DNA of 64,000 bases from Eopsaltria australis (taxonomy: Eukaryota > Chordata > Aves > Passeriformes > Petroicidae): contig JAVTVJ010011652.1 in the NCBI GenBank assembly GCA_034509425.1, positions 3,053,001 through 3,117,000 of the forward strand, given 5' to 3'. Positions 54,771 through 64,000 of this stretch are shown piece after piece; the first letter of the stretch is position 1, and each line of letters begins with the position of its first letter. Both the position numbers and the translations under genes were made by a program. A model generated the notes under the pieces. The model was not told the DNA's origin and made no database searches. It saw only the letters and a list, made by a program, of their open reading frames with translations.

Positions 54771-56114
54771 TCCCTGACCAGCATTGTAAGGAAGCTGCAC
54801 ATGAGGCTGTGTGCAATAGCCAGGCTCCACACAGCCCCAAGCCCTGCTGTTGACTGTGGAAACAAAGGGTGTTTGCCACCTCCACCCTCCCTGGGCTTAG
54901 GATGGAACCAAGCCAGACAGAGCTCCGGCTCTGCCACCAAAGCAGAGTTAAACACCAAAGGGCTGAGTTAAACATCACCACTTCTGCCTCAGTGTGTCTT
55001 TCTTTGTTTAGTGGCTTCTTCCTGCAAGTAGCACCCAGGTTTGGGAATATGGACACCCACACAGGAAGGGTCTGAAGGAGGGGACCTGGCACTTCCATGT
55101 GCTCCTGGCTGTGTGCTCCTGCAGGCAGCTCCCCTCTGCTCTGTGCAGCTCTTTCATACAGCGACCCAGGAGAAAGAAATACTTGTAAAAAGTGGAAAAT
55201 GAGCTGGCAAAGCCGAAGAAACCTGGCAAATGAGCTGCTCAGTTTGGTGGTTTTTGTACTGACACAGCCTGTTTCTCAATTATGTTCTTTTGGAGTGTGT
55301 GTTGCCTACCATCTCTGACCAGGTCTTTAAATGCTACTCCTCTTAAACAAATAAACAATTTTATTATTAAATGAATGCTGATACTATGTTTTTCAAGCTA
55401 AATTCCACATCAAGATGTCGCAGTTTGCTGGCTTTGAAGACATGAACACATTCCCACCTCCAGACAGTGCTGCCAACTCTCCAGTTTTCTTCTGGGTTTT
55501 GCAGTCCTGGGTGTGTTTCTTTTGTCCCTGAAAGCCTGCAACCCCCTGAGCTCAGCTTTTTTGTCTGACTTTGCCTTCAGTCTCTGGGATGGTGCACAAA
55601 ACCCTGAAAATTAGGGTTGATCCAGTCCTGCAGCTCCAAAAGCAATGGATAAACATAAAGAATAGCAGATGTTGCTGTTTCATGAGAAGGAGAAAATCTT
55701 GCATGCCATCAAGGAGTCACAGATATTATAGAAACAATGGAAGGAAAAATTAGTTTGTCATTTTGTCATGAAAGTTACTTTTCTTTCTTTAATTGCAAAA
55801 CACACTAAATTTTTTTTACATGAAGACTGCAATTACATTCCAGGGTCTTGCTGTAGTGCTTAAGAGTAATAGGCTGGAATGGTGTTACTGCCTATAGGCA
55901 AAATAAATAAATAATTTTTTTAAAAAATATTTTTGCTTTGTTTTAACTTTGCACAATATCAGTTAAACTCTGCTGAGAATCAAGCAATTCTGTAAATATG
56001 ATGACTCTTATATGCAGGCAGCCCTAGCAGGACAGAAGATGCAATCAGATGGGTATCTCTGGGGATGCTTCATAGCATAAAGGATTTTATCCTATCTGAG
56101 CACAAATACCACTC
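54771..56114. other. non-coding DNA, nothing recognised
   Basis: Short overlapping frames only; AT-rich after 55750. No repeat family recognised. Confidence 0.45.
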
Positions 56115-56262
56115 GAGGAGGGGAGAGGAGAGGAGAGGAGAGGAGAGGAGAGAGGAGAGGAGAGGAGAGGAGGAGGAGAGGAGAGGAGAGGAGAGGAGAG
56201 GAGAGGAGAGGAGAGGAGAGGAGAGGAGAGGAGAGGAGAGGAGAGGAGAGGAGAGGAGAGGT
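56115..56262 (+). repeat. (GGAGA)n pentanucleotide array
   Basis: About 29 purine-only pentamers, with two phase breaks: an extra GA near 56150 and a GGAGGAGGA insertion near 56170. After the second break the array is uninterrupted. Its strand is all purine, so it can form triplex or GGA-tetrad structures. The E-R-R-G-E and S-S-P-L-L frames are translations of the repeat. Confidence 0.95.
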
Positions 56263-57069
56263 GTTTCCATTGCCTTACTGTGAGTTTGGATCAGATATTT
56301 TGCCAGTGGCTAAAACTTCCTGATTTACTCAAGCTTGCAGATTAGTAGAGTGTAGGATTCTGCTTGCCATGGAAGAGCAGAGAAGCATAAGCCATAAGAA
56401 AACCCTCAGCTGCAGCAGGAGGACCTAGGAGCAGCCTGCACCCCCAAAATGAGCCACAATGATTCATTTAGGACAAATATGTCCCCCTCCTCTGGGGAGG
56501 AAACCATGCTAGATCTGAAAGAGCCTTCCAGCAATAGCTATTCTGTAGTGTTCTTGCAAAATCTGTGCTGTAAAGGAGAGGAGAACCAAAGAGAATAGTA
56601 TAAAGAAGCTGCCTTGAAATGAGTGGAGAAACCCCTTGGCAATTGGATGATTGGTTAAAATTAGTCCCACTACACAAAAGCAACTGTTCGGGTCAAACCC
56701 ATGAGAATGAGGCTCTAACACTGAAGAATAAAAACAGATAGAGAGACAGGTTGAGAACACAGTTTTTGCATAGCTCCACACATCAAAACCATCTACTATT
56801 TCTTAGAATAACAGTCAAAATTACTCAGAAGGGATTTTAAAGGAATAGGCACTGGAGAGGCCCACAGAAAAAAAAAAAAAAAACCAGAAATACTCAGGTT
56901 CTCAACAGCAGGGATGAGGACAAAAAAAATGAAAAAGACGAGATGAACTTTTCCAGAACACGCCAGGAAAACCCTGTAAGATAGGGTCCTTGCAGCTAAA
57001 AGGCATGACAGGAAATGGAAGTTTGGATGGCTAATTGAAATTGATGAAAACTAAGCTAAAATGGATGGG
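56263..57069. other. non-coding DNA with an A-run
   Basis: A 16-base A-run lies near 56868-56883. Short frames only. Confidence 0.45.
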
Positions 57070-57145
57070 TTCTGTTTCTGTTTCCACTCTTTCAATAACT
57101 GACAAGGTGAATGTCTCTGTTTTCCCACCTGTAACACACAAGGTC
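57070..57145 (+). mobile_element. possible MIR-like fragment
   Basis: 'caataactgacaaggtgaatgtctctgttttcccacctgtaacac' faintly follows MIR 'taactgtgtgacc..ctctctgtttcccacctgtaaaa'. Short and weak. Confidence 0.28.
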
Positions 57146-58646
57146 TAATCAGTTCTCTGTCAACAGTGAGGCAGTCCAGTATTAGATACAGCTCAAAATT
57201 GCTGTGAGAGCCTTGTGTGCCAAGTGTTGTATGGATTATACTGCACTTATTTCTGGGGCTGCTGCTTCCAGAGATGAATCCATGAACAGATGGGGCAGTC
57301 CAGCAAAGTGACCTCCTGACACTCTTTCAGGTCCATACTCTTAACCTCACTTTTGCAAGCAGTACCTCCTAAACGTAAATGAATATTTTGCTTTGCCCTT
57401 ACTGACATTTCTAGAATTGCCTTTTCCTTGGGCTCTTCTGTAACAAAACACCAGCTCCTTACTTTTTCTGCCCTCCATATATTCTCTCTGCTCCTTCTTT
57501 TTCCACAGCCTGATCGGGAATTGGCCTATTGTCTTTCAAGCTTATGTGAATTGTTGTTTTTCCCCCTTACACAGTGGATTCTCATTGTTAATATGTGAGT
57601 TATATGATTACCCACAGCTGGTAATTCACTTCTGTAACCATATAGCTATTTCCTGTATTTTTAGAAATGGCTTTTTCCAGCCCCTCTTACATCTAGTCCC
57701 AGTAGTACTGGTTTTAAATAGAAACTTATATTTATCTACAATGTACTAAGTCCTGGCATCCCCCAAGAGACCTAAGAATCATTCCCCAACTCACATACAT
57801 GACAGGTCTACAGAGACTGGTTTGTGATGGTGAGAGGGACCTACAGCTTGGGCATTGCTCTTCTACAAATGGGCATCACAAGCATCTTTGTTCTCTTGGG
57901 GCACAAAATCAACCTGCAACCCACAGCCTGTGCTTAGACATTCCAACTCAGTTGCTCTCTAAAGGGGACTGCAAAGTGCTTGCTTGTCAAAAGCGTCTCT
58001 GACACATTGAGTGCTGCACAACATAGGAAGTTCATTTGCTGTTTTTACAGCTATCAGCAGCTTTTACTCCTGATTTTACTCAGGAGGGCTCTTCCAGGTG
58101 TCCTGCTGTGAGTCTATAGGGGAGAGAGACAAATGGATTTGGGGAAGGTGAGGATACAATGCTGCATTTGGCTTTAAAGATTAGAAGGAAACAGTGATAA
58201 TGAGTGCTAAGACAAAGGCAAGATCTAATACAACAAAGGCCAAGAGAGCAGATCCCAGCCTGCACTGGATGTTTGTCCTATATGAGAAATACTGTGTGAT
58301 AGTTGAACATACTACCAGCACACAGCTTCCTACCCCTGCAGGCCACTGCAACACCTCTGAGGTGTGAATATGTCAGCAGGAGGAGAGACCAGTGTATTGT
58401 TTGGGTATACTTTTTAAAAAGTAGTGTGACATGAATAGTGTGCATAAATGATCTAGGGGGTTTGTGGAAGGTTCTCTAAGCCTGCACGTGGGCCATTTAA
58501 GAGGAGCAGTGCATGACACAGGACATGCAAGAATAATGCAACAAGCAAGCCTGTAGCTTTTGTCCTTTTTTCATTTGCCCAAGATAGTGAAGATTAAAAT
58601 GACATCTATCAGTGATTCTTATCTCTCCTTCCTCCTATTCCATTAA
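57146..58646. other. non-coding DNA, nothing recognised
   Basis: Mixed composition. No gene or repeat family could be supported. Confidence 0.45.
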
Positions 58647-58772
58647 AGTTGGCTCCATAGATACCATAATATTATGTGTGTAAAGGCCTGATAAAATTGT
58701 CAGTACAAACAGAAACATCTAGCAGAAGGCCTGATGGTTTTTGGCAAAATTATATCTGAAATGGAGCCAACT
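58647..58772. mobile_element. small element with perfect 12-bp terminal inverted repeats (MITE-like)
   Basis: AGTTGGCTCCAT (58647-58658) and ATGGAGCCAACT (58761-58772) are exact reverse complements bounding 126 bp. Inside, AAGGCCTGAT occurs twice (about 58684 and 58728); a further GGCCTGATGGCC lies just outside. The size and termini fit a non-autonomous DNA transposon, but no clear target-site duplication is seen and chance cannot be excluded. Confidence 0.4.
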
Positions 58773-60644
58773 AAGAAAATAACACAATGGCCTGATGGCC
58801 AAAAGAATATTGCCTGTTTTAGTGCTGTTAATTTGAGATCACATCACTGACTTGTCTCAATACTATCACTCCAAAGATTTCCAGTAACATCAAAGGAAAA
58901 TGAAAGGTGTGAAGCAAACCCAAAATGCCTCCTCACTGGACTGCAGCAGGAGTACTCCCTGCTACCTATCACCTGCCACTCAAAAAACCAACCAAAACAC
59001 AGGGTCCAACTTCTCCTGAACTTGGGTAAATCTAATCATTCTGAGGTTACATCTAATGATTACAATGCCCCTTACAGAAAATCCTGAGGTACAACCACCC
59101 CAACTGGAAAGTCTCCATAGTGCCCTGCTGCCTGAATGCATTAGCTTGGCATGAGGCACGCCAAAGTCACACTGGAGACTTTGTGAAACCCAGGTGTGGT
59201 GCTCCTGGAGCAAGTATTGGTCCATATTGTGGGAGACATCTGCCTCTCTGCCCCACACCCTGAGCTCCTCTCATGCCGTGGGGATGCCGCGCAGGACTCC
59301 CTTTGTACAGAGACGAGTTGTTATAAAGCTGAGAGATCACATCCTGATCATCTGACTTCTGCTGTGGGATCTTTTCTTTTAGGCCTCTGTTACAAAGACA
59401 TATAACATGAAAAGGCTCAATTTTCCACAAAGAAATATTTTGCTGTACAAGTGTTCCTGTGAAGACATCATTTCATGACTGCCCTGGTTCAGTTTAGAGA
59501 ATGCGTGCAGGGAGGAGGGGTTAAAAATACTTAAGAAGAAAGTTTCCCCAGAACTACTCCCTGTTGAGTACACAGGGGGGATAAGCTTTGACAGTTTAGT
59601 TTTAAACAAGAGATAACATCAAATAGGCCCATGGGACTGGTTCCAATTATCAACCCAAACAAAAAGAACAGCTGCACCCAAAAAGGCCTGTGCTTACAGT
59701 CATATTTCATTTTAACCACATTACAAAGGAAAAGTCTCATGATATACAAGGCTTTTGGGTTTTCTTTTTAATTCCACAACGTATTTAGTAAGCCACCACA
59801 TCATATGGTATAGAGGTGCACAGTCAATTAAGCAGGCATTTCATTAACATTGCTTTTATACTCACATCAGAATGTCTTAGGTTAATCAAACCATTACATT
59901 AGAAGGGAATGCTACAAAAAGGAAATAACTGACAACTCTACCTACAAAACCCATGACTTGATGTGGATATTGTTCCTGGTTGCCTGTCAAGGTAAAGTAT
60001 CTTGGGATTGTATTTCCTTGGAGTTTTCACAATGATAATGAGAACAATTATATTTCTCCATCTGGAATCCATTAAATATGATTATGATTGCTGACTTTCC
60101 TATCCTTATTACTATCTGGATTAGCTAACCCCATTACAAAGACCATGCTCCCAAAGCTCACTTGCAAATATTGTTATGTGATTTCCTGTCATCCAACCAG
60201 AGTGTCTTTCTCCTTCTCTCTCATCTTTCTGTTCATGTACCATTTTACAAACTATTTTGCCCTTGTCTGAATTATAAGAACCTTAATAGGTTCAAACTCC
60301 CAGATGACCTGCATTTGCAGGTGTTTAAGCGGGGGAAGATCAGCTGCCCTATGTGGTAATGACTCCTGCTTGCCTCAATCAAGCAAATAGATCTGGCCTG
60401 TAACTTGCAGGTGCTACAGGGTGGAAACTTAAACATCCTGACCATTTATTTCATGCAGAATATGTACAGATTAAGCAAGGACTATTAAGGAAAATGTTAT
60501 TACAGGGAAAGAGGAAGATGCACGTTTTTGTACTATAACCTTAGTAAGTGATCTTCTCAATTCAGAAACCTGAATTACTGGCTTAAGGCTTCCCAAAGTC
60601 TCTGGTTTTCATTCTGTGCTGATTTGCACTGTTAGTAAATGCAG
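58773..60644. other. non-coding DNA, nothing recognised
   Basis: Short frames on both strands around 58980-59610 without domains. AT-rich to the right. Confidence 0.45.
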
Positions 60645-60712
60645 AACAATTCCACTAGTTTTCACTGAAGTTGCTCCAAATTTGTACCAGTATAATAAGG
60701 ATCAGAAGGTAT
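60645..60712 (+). repeat. ancient amniote repeat fragment
   Basis: 'cactgaagttgctccaaatttgtaccagtataataaggatcagaaggt' follows the phrase 'cattgaagtcaatggagttgctccagatttacaccagtgtaactgagatcagaatttggcc', which recurs in reptile and bird genomes. Collinear but diverged. Confidence 0.45.
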
Positions 60713-61084
60713 CCTTATTTATCTGAGGGTTTCCTTGTTGAAGTTCATTAAGGAGTCTGTTCAAAGCAGAAATGTTATTGAGGAAGGCTCAATTCAAAAT
60801 ATTTTGGTCCTGTACTGGATTTATCTCAGTGTTTGTGTGTCTTCAGCTGCAAAGTTTAATGTGACTCTTTGTAAATAACAGTATCCATAAAAACAAGAAC
60901 TGTGTACTCACCTTTACTCCTTGACACCAGACACGTGTCTTTGGGTCAGAGCTGCAAGGTTTTACTGCAGGGCTCTAGATGAAGTTATTTCAGAAGGTTG
61001 TTTCACTGATGCTCATGGTTTCGCACTTTTTCCTCAATTACTTCTGCTGTACATCAACGCTCATCTACTGAATTGGGCATTAAT
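60713..61084. other. non-coding DNA, nothing recognised
   Basis: No gene or repeat family recognised. Confidence 0.45.
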
Positions 61085-61400
61085 TTAGAGGTTTGTTGAT
61101 ACATTATAGCTTTGCACAGCCAGCTCAGAACTTTCAAACTGTTTGCTTTGTGCTTTGATTATGCATTCATTTTGACTTGAAAAAGGATTATATAATAATC
61201 AGCAGCATTTCAACAGAAGCCAGTTGTAGCTGTTTCTATCTGTAATGATTGTTTAATGACTATTTAAGATGTGCTGCCTGGGGTTGTCTAATCAGCCAAT
61301 TTTTATTAGCTTTCAGTGAATGAATAAAGTGATACCTAATCAGCAGTAAAGCCTCAGTATTGAGCAAGGTAGAGCTTCATGCACGAAAAGCACGAAGGTC
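61085..61400. promoter_or_regulatory. candidate conserved non-coding element
   Basis: Non-repetitive, AT-rich and dense in homeodomain-type cores: GATTATGCATTCATTTTG, TATATAATAATCAG, TCTGTAATGATTGTTTAATG and CTAATCAGCC twice (TAATCAGC motifs near 61290 and 61339). It ends only about 20 bp before a CR1 insertion. Enhancer texture; not proven. Confidence 0.35.
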
Positions 61401-61417
61401 AAAAAAAGTATTAATTT

Positions 61418-61710
61418 CATAGAACCACAGCATAATTTGGAAGGGTTGGAAAGGACTTCTAAGTTCATCTACTTCCAGTCCCCCTCCTGTGGGCAGGTAC
61501 ACCTTCTACTAGACCTACACCTTCCATTAGACCAAATTGCTTGAAGTCCTGCCCAGCCTGTCCTTGAACACTTCCAGGATGGAACATCCACAACTTCTCT
61601 GAGTGACCTGTGCCAGGGCCTCACCCTCACAGTGAAGAATTTCTTCTTAATATCTAATCTAAGTCTGTCCTCTTTCAGTTTAAAGCCATTACCCCTTGTG
61701 TGCTTCCATT
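61418..61710 (-). mobile_element. CR1 LINE, reverse-strand 3' part
   Basis: It starts with CATAGAACCACAGCATAATT, then 'tggaagggttggaaaggactt', and continues through 'ttgaacacttccaggatggaacatccacaacttctctgagtgacctgtgccagggcctcaccctcacagtgaagaatttcttcttaatatctaatctaa', then 'tttcagtttaaagccattacccc'. This matches reverse-complemented CR1 almost end to end. An 18-bp unit is tandemly duplicated inside (61498-61515 and 61516-61533). Confidence 0.95.
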
Positions 61711-62269
61711 ATTAATAAGGCATGACATCAGGAAAAGTGTATATCAGAACAAATAATGTTTTACTGGCTTACATTTTCTTAACTAAACTGTGGAAGCTGA
61801 GTTTTACACCAAACTTTTTGCAGTCAACAGGAAACAGCCTTGGTGAGTTCACTGCCTTTGGAGCAGGCTCATGGTGAAAACAGTTGTTCACACCTTGCTA
61901 ATCTTGAATCCATTTCAGCTGCTCTCTGTCACAATCACTTTTTATTCTTTTTCTTACATCTCCATTCTGGAAATAATGCCTTCATCAAATAAATACTACT
62001 ATGAAGGGAATTTGGGAACCACATGTCTCAGGGAAACACACTAGCTTATCTAAAACAAAATGTACATGTTTCTCCCATTTTTTCTCTGGAAAGTCAGATA
62101 TTTTAAATTACTGCAGCCTATTCAGCAGCTGAGCACCAGAAACTGACTGTACATGTTATTTGTCCACTACTGTGTGGTGTTTGCTTAAAACTTGCTGGAA
62201 GATGTTTATACTGACTCACACCCTCGTGTTTGGGCTGAGGGCATACATGTGCCACTTCCCACAGCTCTG
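61711..62269. other. non-coding DNA, nothing recognised
   Basis: AT-rich. No gene or repeat family recognised. Confidence 0.45.
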
Positions 62270-62490
62270 CTGACATACAGTAGTTCATTAAGCCACAGTA
62301 ACAGGATCATGTCTTTAGAACCCTAATTGCCATAACTGTGGCTATCACTAATTTGCTGTGGTTGCACTGAAATCTACCAAGTATCACCCGTATGAAATCT
62401 TCATTAAAAGTAAAAGCTTTTTAATTACATCTCCTCTACTGTCCAAATTAAATTTCCAAGTCGCTCAGTGACTCATTACCAAGTGCCAGC
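62270..62490. promoter_or_regulatory. candidate conserved non-coding element
   Basis: Non-repetitive with TF-like words: AACCCTAATTGCC, AACTGTGGC with TGCTGTGGTTGC (RUNX-type TGTGGT), AGTATCACCCGTATG and GCTTTTTAATTAC. Retained CpGs (CACCCG, AGTCGCTC) stand out. Function inferred. Confidence 0.3.
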
Positions 62491-64000
62491 AACTCAGATC
62501 TTGTTTGCTGTTTAAAACCAACTTTTGTTTTTGTCTTGTTTCCATCCAGATTCTTCTGTCATTTATTCCTAGTGTTCATTCTTGCTAATGATAAATTTGC
62601 AAGGCACAGCAAGTTGCCCAACACAAGCACTATTCACAGCAGTAAGAGCATTGACATTGGTGGGCCAGTAGAATCAGAGCTGCACAGCAGATATCTGGCC
62701 CAACTGAAACAACACTGGATCATTAGCTGTCCTTCATGTTGTTTCCTGCTCAAGGGAAAACATCTTGCAGCAACATGAGCATCTCAAATCCAGCACTCGT
62801 GAGAAATTTGCAATGTGAGGGACAGCCCTTCTCTTCTGTGATGTGGGCTGGAATCCACACAGCATTTGGGCTTATGCTTTTCTGGTGTTGAAGTGCCTGG
62901 AAGAATTATAGCTTCCATGCTCTTAAGACAGGGTACAACAGGACATGATCACACTTCACACCTTGCAATCATCATGTGACACACAAAAAAGAGAAAGTTT
63001 CTTCGTGCCTTACACAGATCTGCTTGGTGAGGCCTCCTCTTGGAGCCGTCTACTGAAAGACAAACCCAACCAGCAAAAACCTATCACAAGTTGGAAGTAA
63101 AGTTTTTATGAGATGAACTATGAACTTTAAAAAGTCTGGAATCTTTAGCAATTGCTTATTGCCTGCAGGATAGATGCAGTTAGTATAGTGCCTTGTGGGC
63201 ATGCCCTTAGCTGCAATCCTCATTGATGTTCTTTTGCTACTGCTTTCAAAACTGTTAAAATTCCTTCACTCAAGTGTTCTTAGCACTTATGTTGATAGGG
63301 AATACTTCAAAGGATACATCTTTACTTTATCAAATCTGCTGTAATTTTGCAGACAGAATCAAAGAGGTTCATTTCAAGTCTAGTCAAGTTTGCCAACTGT
63401 CCTAAGCTCAAGAAATCAATTCCATGTTGCCATGTAATCAACCCAAACGAGAAGCCTGGAACACAGCAGCGCAAAATTCTCCTTGATGAAACTACAGTTC
63501 CTACAGCACATTTAACACTGGAAATAATATTGCCCCGTTATTCTTACATACTTTTTCTATTTCTCCCATTCTTCTTAAAGCTTCCCTGATGTATTCAACT
63601 CTGTGGCTGTATTGATAAGCAGCTGACACCTCAGTCCCCAAACACAGCTCTCAATGGTGTCTGTTGAAAGCACAGCATCATGTACTTGCTTCTTTTTCTC
63701 ACAGAAGTTTCCTCTGGCACAAAAAACTTGCTGGGTGTTCTCATGCCATTATAACAACAGCAAGGCATTTAATGAGGATCCATGCACTTGGCAAGCTTTT
63801 ATGAACAAATAGCAAAAGACAAAACAGGAGTTTTGCAGCTGAAGTCCTGGGCATTATCCTGCACCTACTGTGGCAACAAAACACTTTTTTCCTTCTTAAC
63901 AACTTAAATACAATTGTAAACCTTATGCCAGTGCTACTGACTCATCCCTCATGTTGTGTTTGGTGCCATACATAACTGTGTATCTAGCTGAAACTTTAAT
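62491..64000. other. non-coding DNA, nothing recognised
   Basis: Short open frames at 62536-62778 and 63347-63589 have no recognised domain or splice structure. No repeat family seen up to the window edge. Confidence 0.4.

Noticed and set aside
56065..56283. E-R-R-G-E frame and its minus-strand S-S-P-L-L partner
   Set aside because: Translations of the GGAGA array.

Overview
The window is vertebrate nuclear DNA, almost certainly from a bird. The main evidence is several copies of the avian LINE family CR1, including 3' ends with the usual 'CCTTCCAACC...ATTCTRTG' tail in both orientations. Interspersed repeats are sparse, and no mammalian L1 or Alu-like elements were seen. The sequence is mostly AT-rich and CpG-poor. 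I could not identify a single protein-coding gene with confidence. The open frames are short, overlap on both strands and carry no recognisable domain; the one exception is a decayed retrotransposon reverse transcriptase. The window therefore reads as a gene desert or a very large intron.

Layout. 0-5.6 kb: AT-rich DNA with a CR1 3' end at the left edge, a weak candidate exon (645-767), a small palindromic repeat and a decayed reverse CR1 (about 2.28-2.69 kb). 5.88-6.72 kb: a CpG-rich, G-quadruplex-prone patch followed by sequence that looks conserved. 12.6-14.05 kb: MIR-like and other old repeats, two conserved-looking blocks and a second G4 motif. 14.7-19 kb: two forward CR1 tails and a GC-box/TATA-like site at 17.79 kb. 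20-25 kb: old SINE-like fragments. 25.03-25.32 kb: a long CTTTTT hexamer array with an exact 96-bp super-period. 27.6-28.4 kb: the most gene-like stretch, where the minus strand has a textbook poly(A) signal with a GT-rich downstream element, a CpG-retaining upstream block and a lysine-rich frame. 37.88-38.24 kb: a fossil L2/Rex-type LINE reverse transcriptase. 45.2-46.0 kb: an L2/MIR-type tail and a short reverse CR1. 48.0-49.6 kb: a palindromic repeat, a MIR-like fragment and a conserved-looking block. 52.5-53.9 kb: homeodomain- and GATA-motif-rich blocks. 56.1 kb: a purine pentamer array. 58.6 kb: a small element with perfect inverted repeats. 61.1-61.7 kb: a conserved-looking block next to a reverse CR1. 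62.3-62.5 kb: a last conserved-looking block.

How the parts may work together. Many CpG-retaining, motif-dense islands in repeat-poor DNA are typical of the regulatory landscape of a developmental gene outside the window. That is inference: conservation cannot be measured from one sequence. The repeats show at least two age layers: recognisable CR1 copies, and older amniote-wide L2, MIR and palindromic elements.
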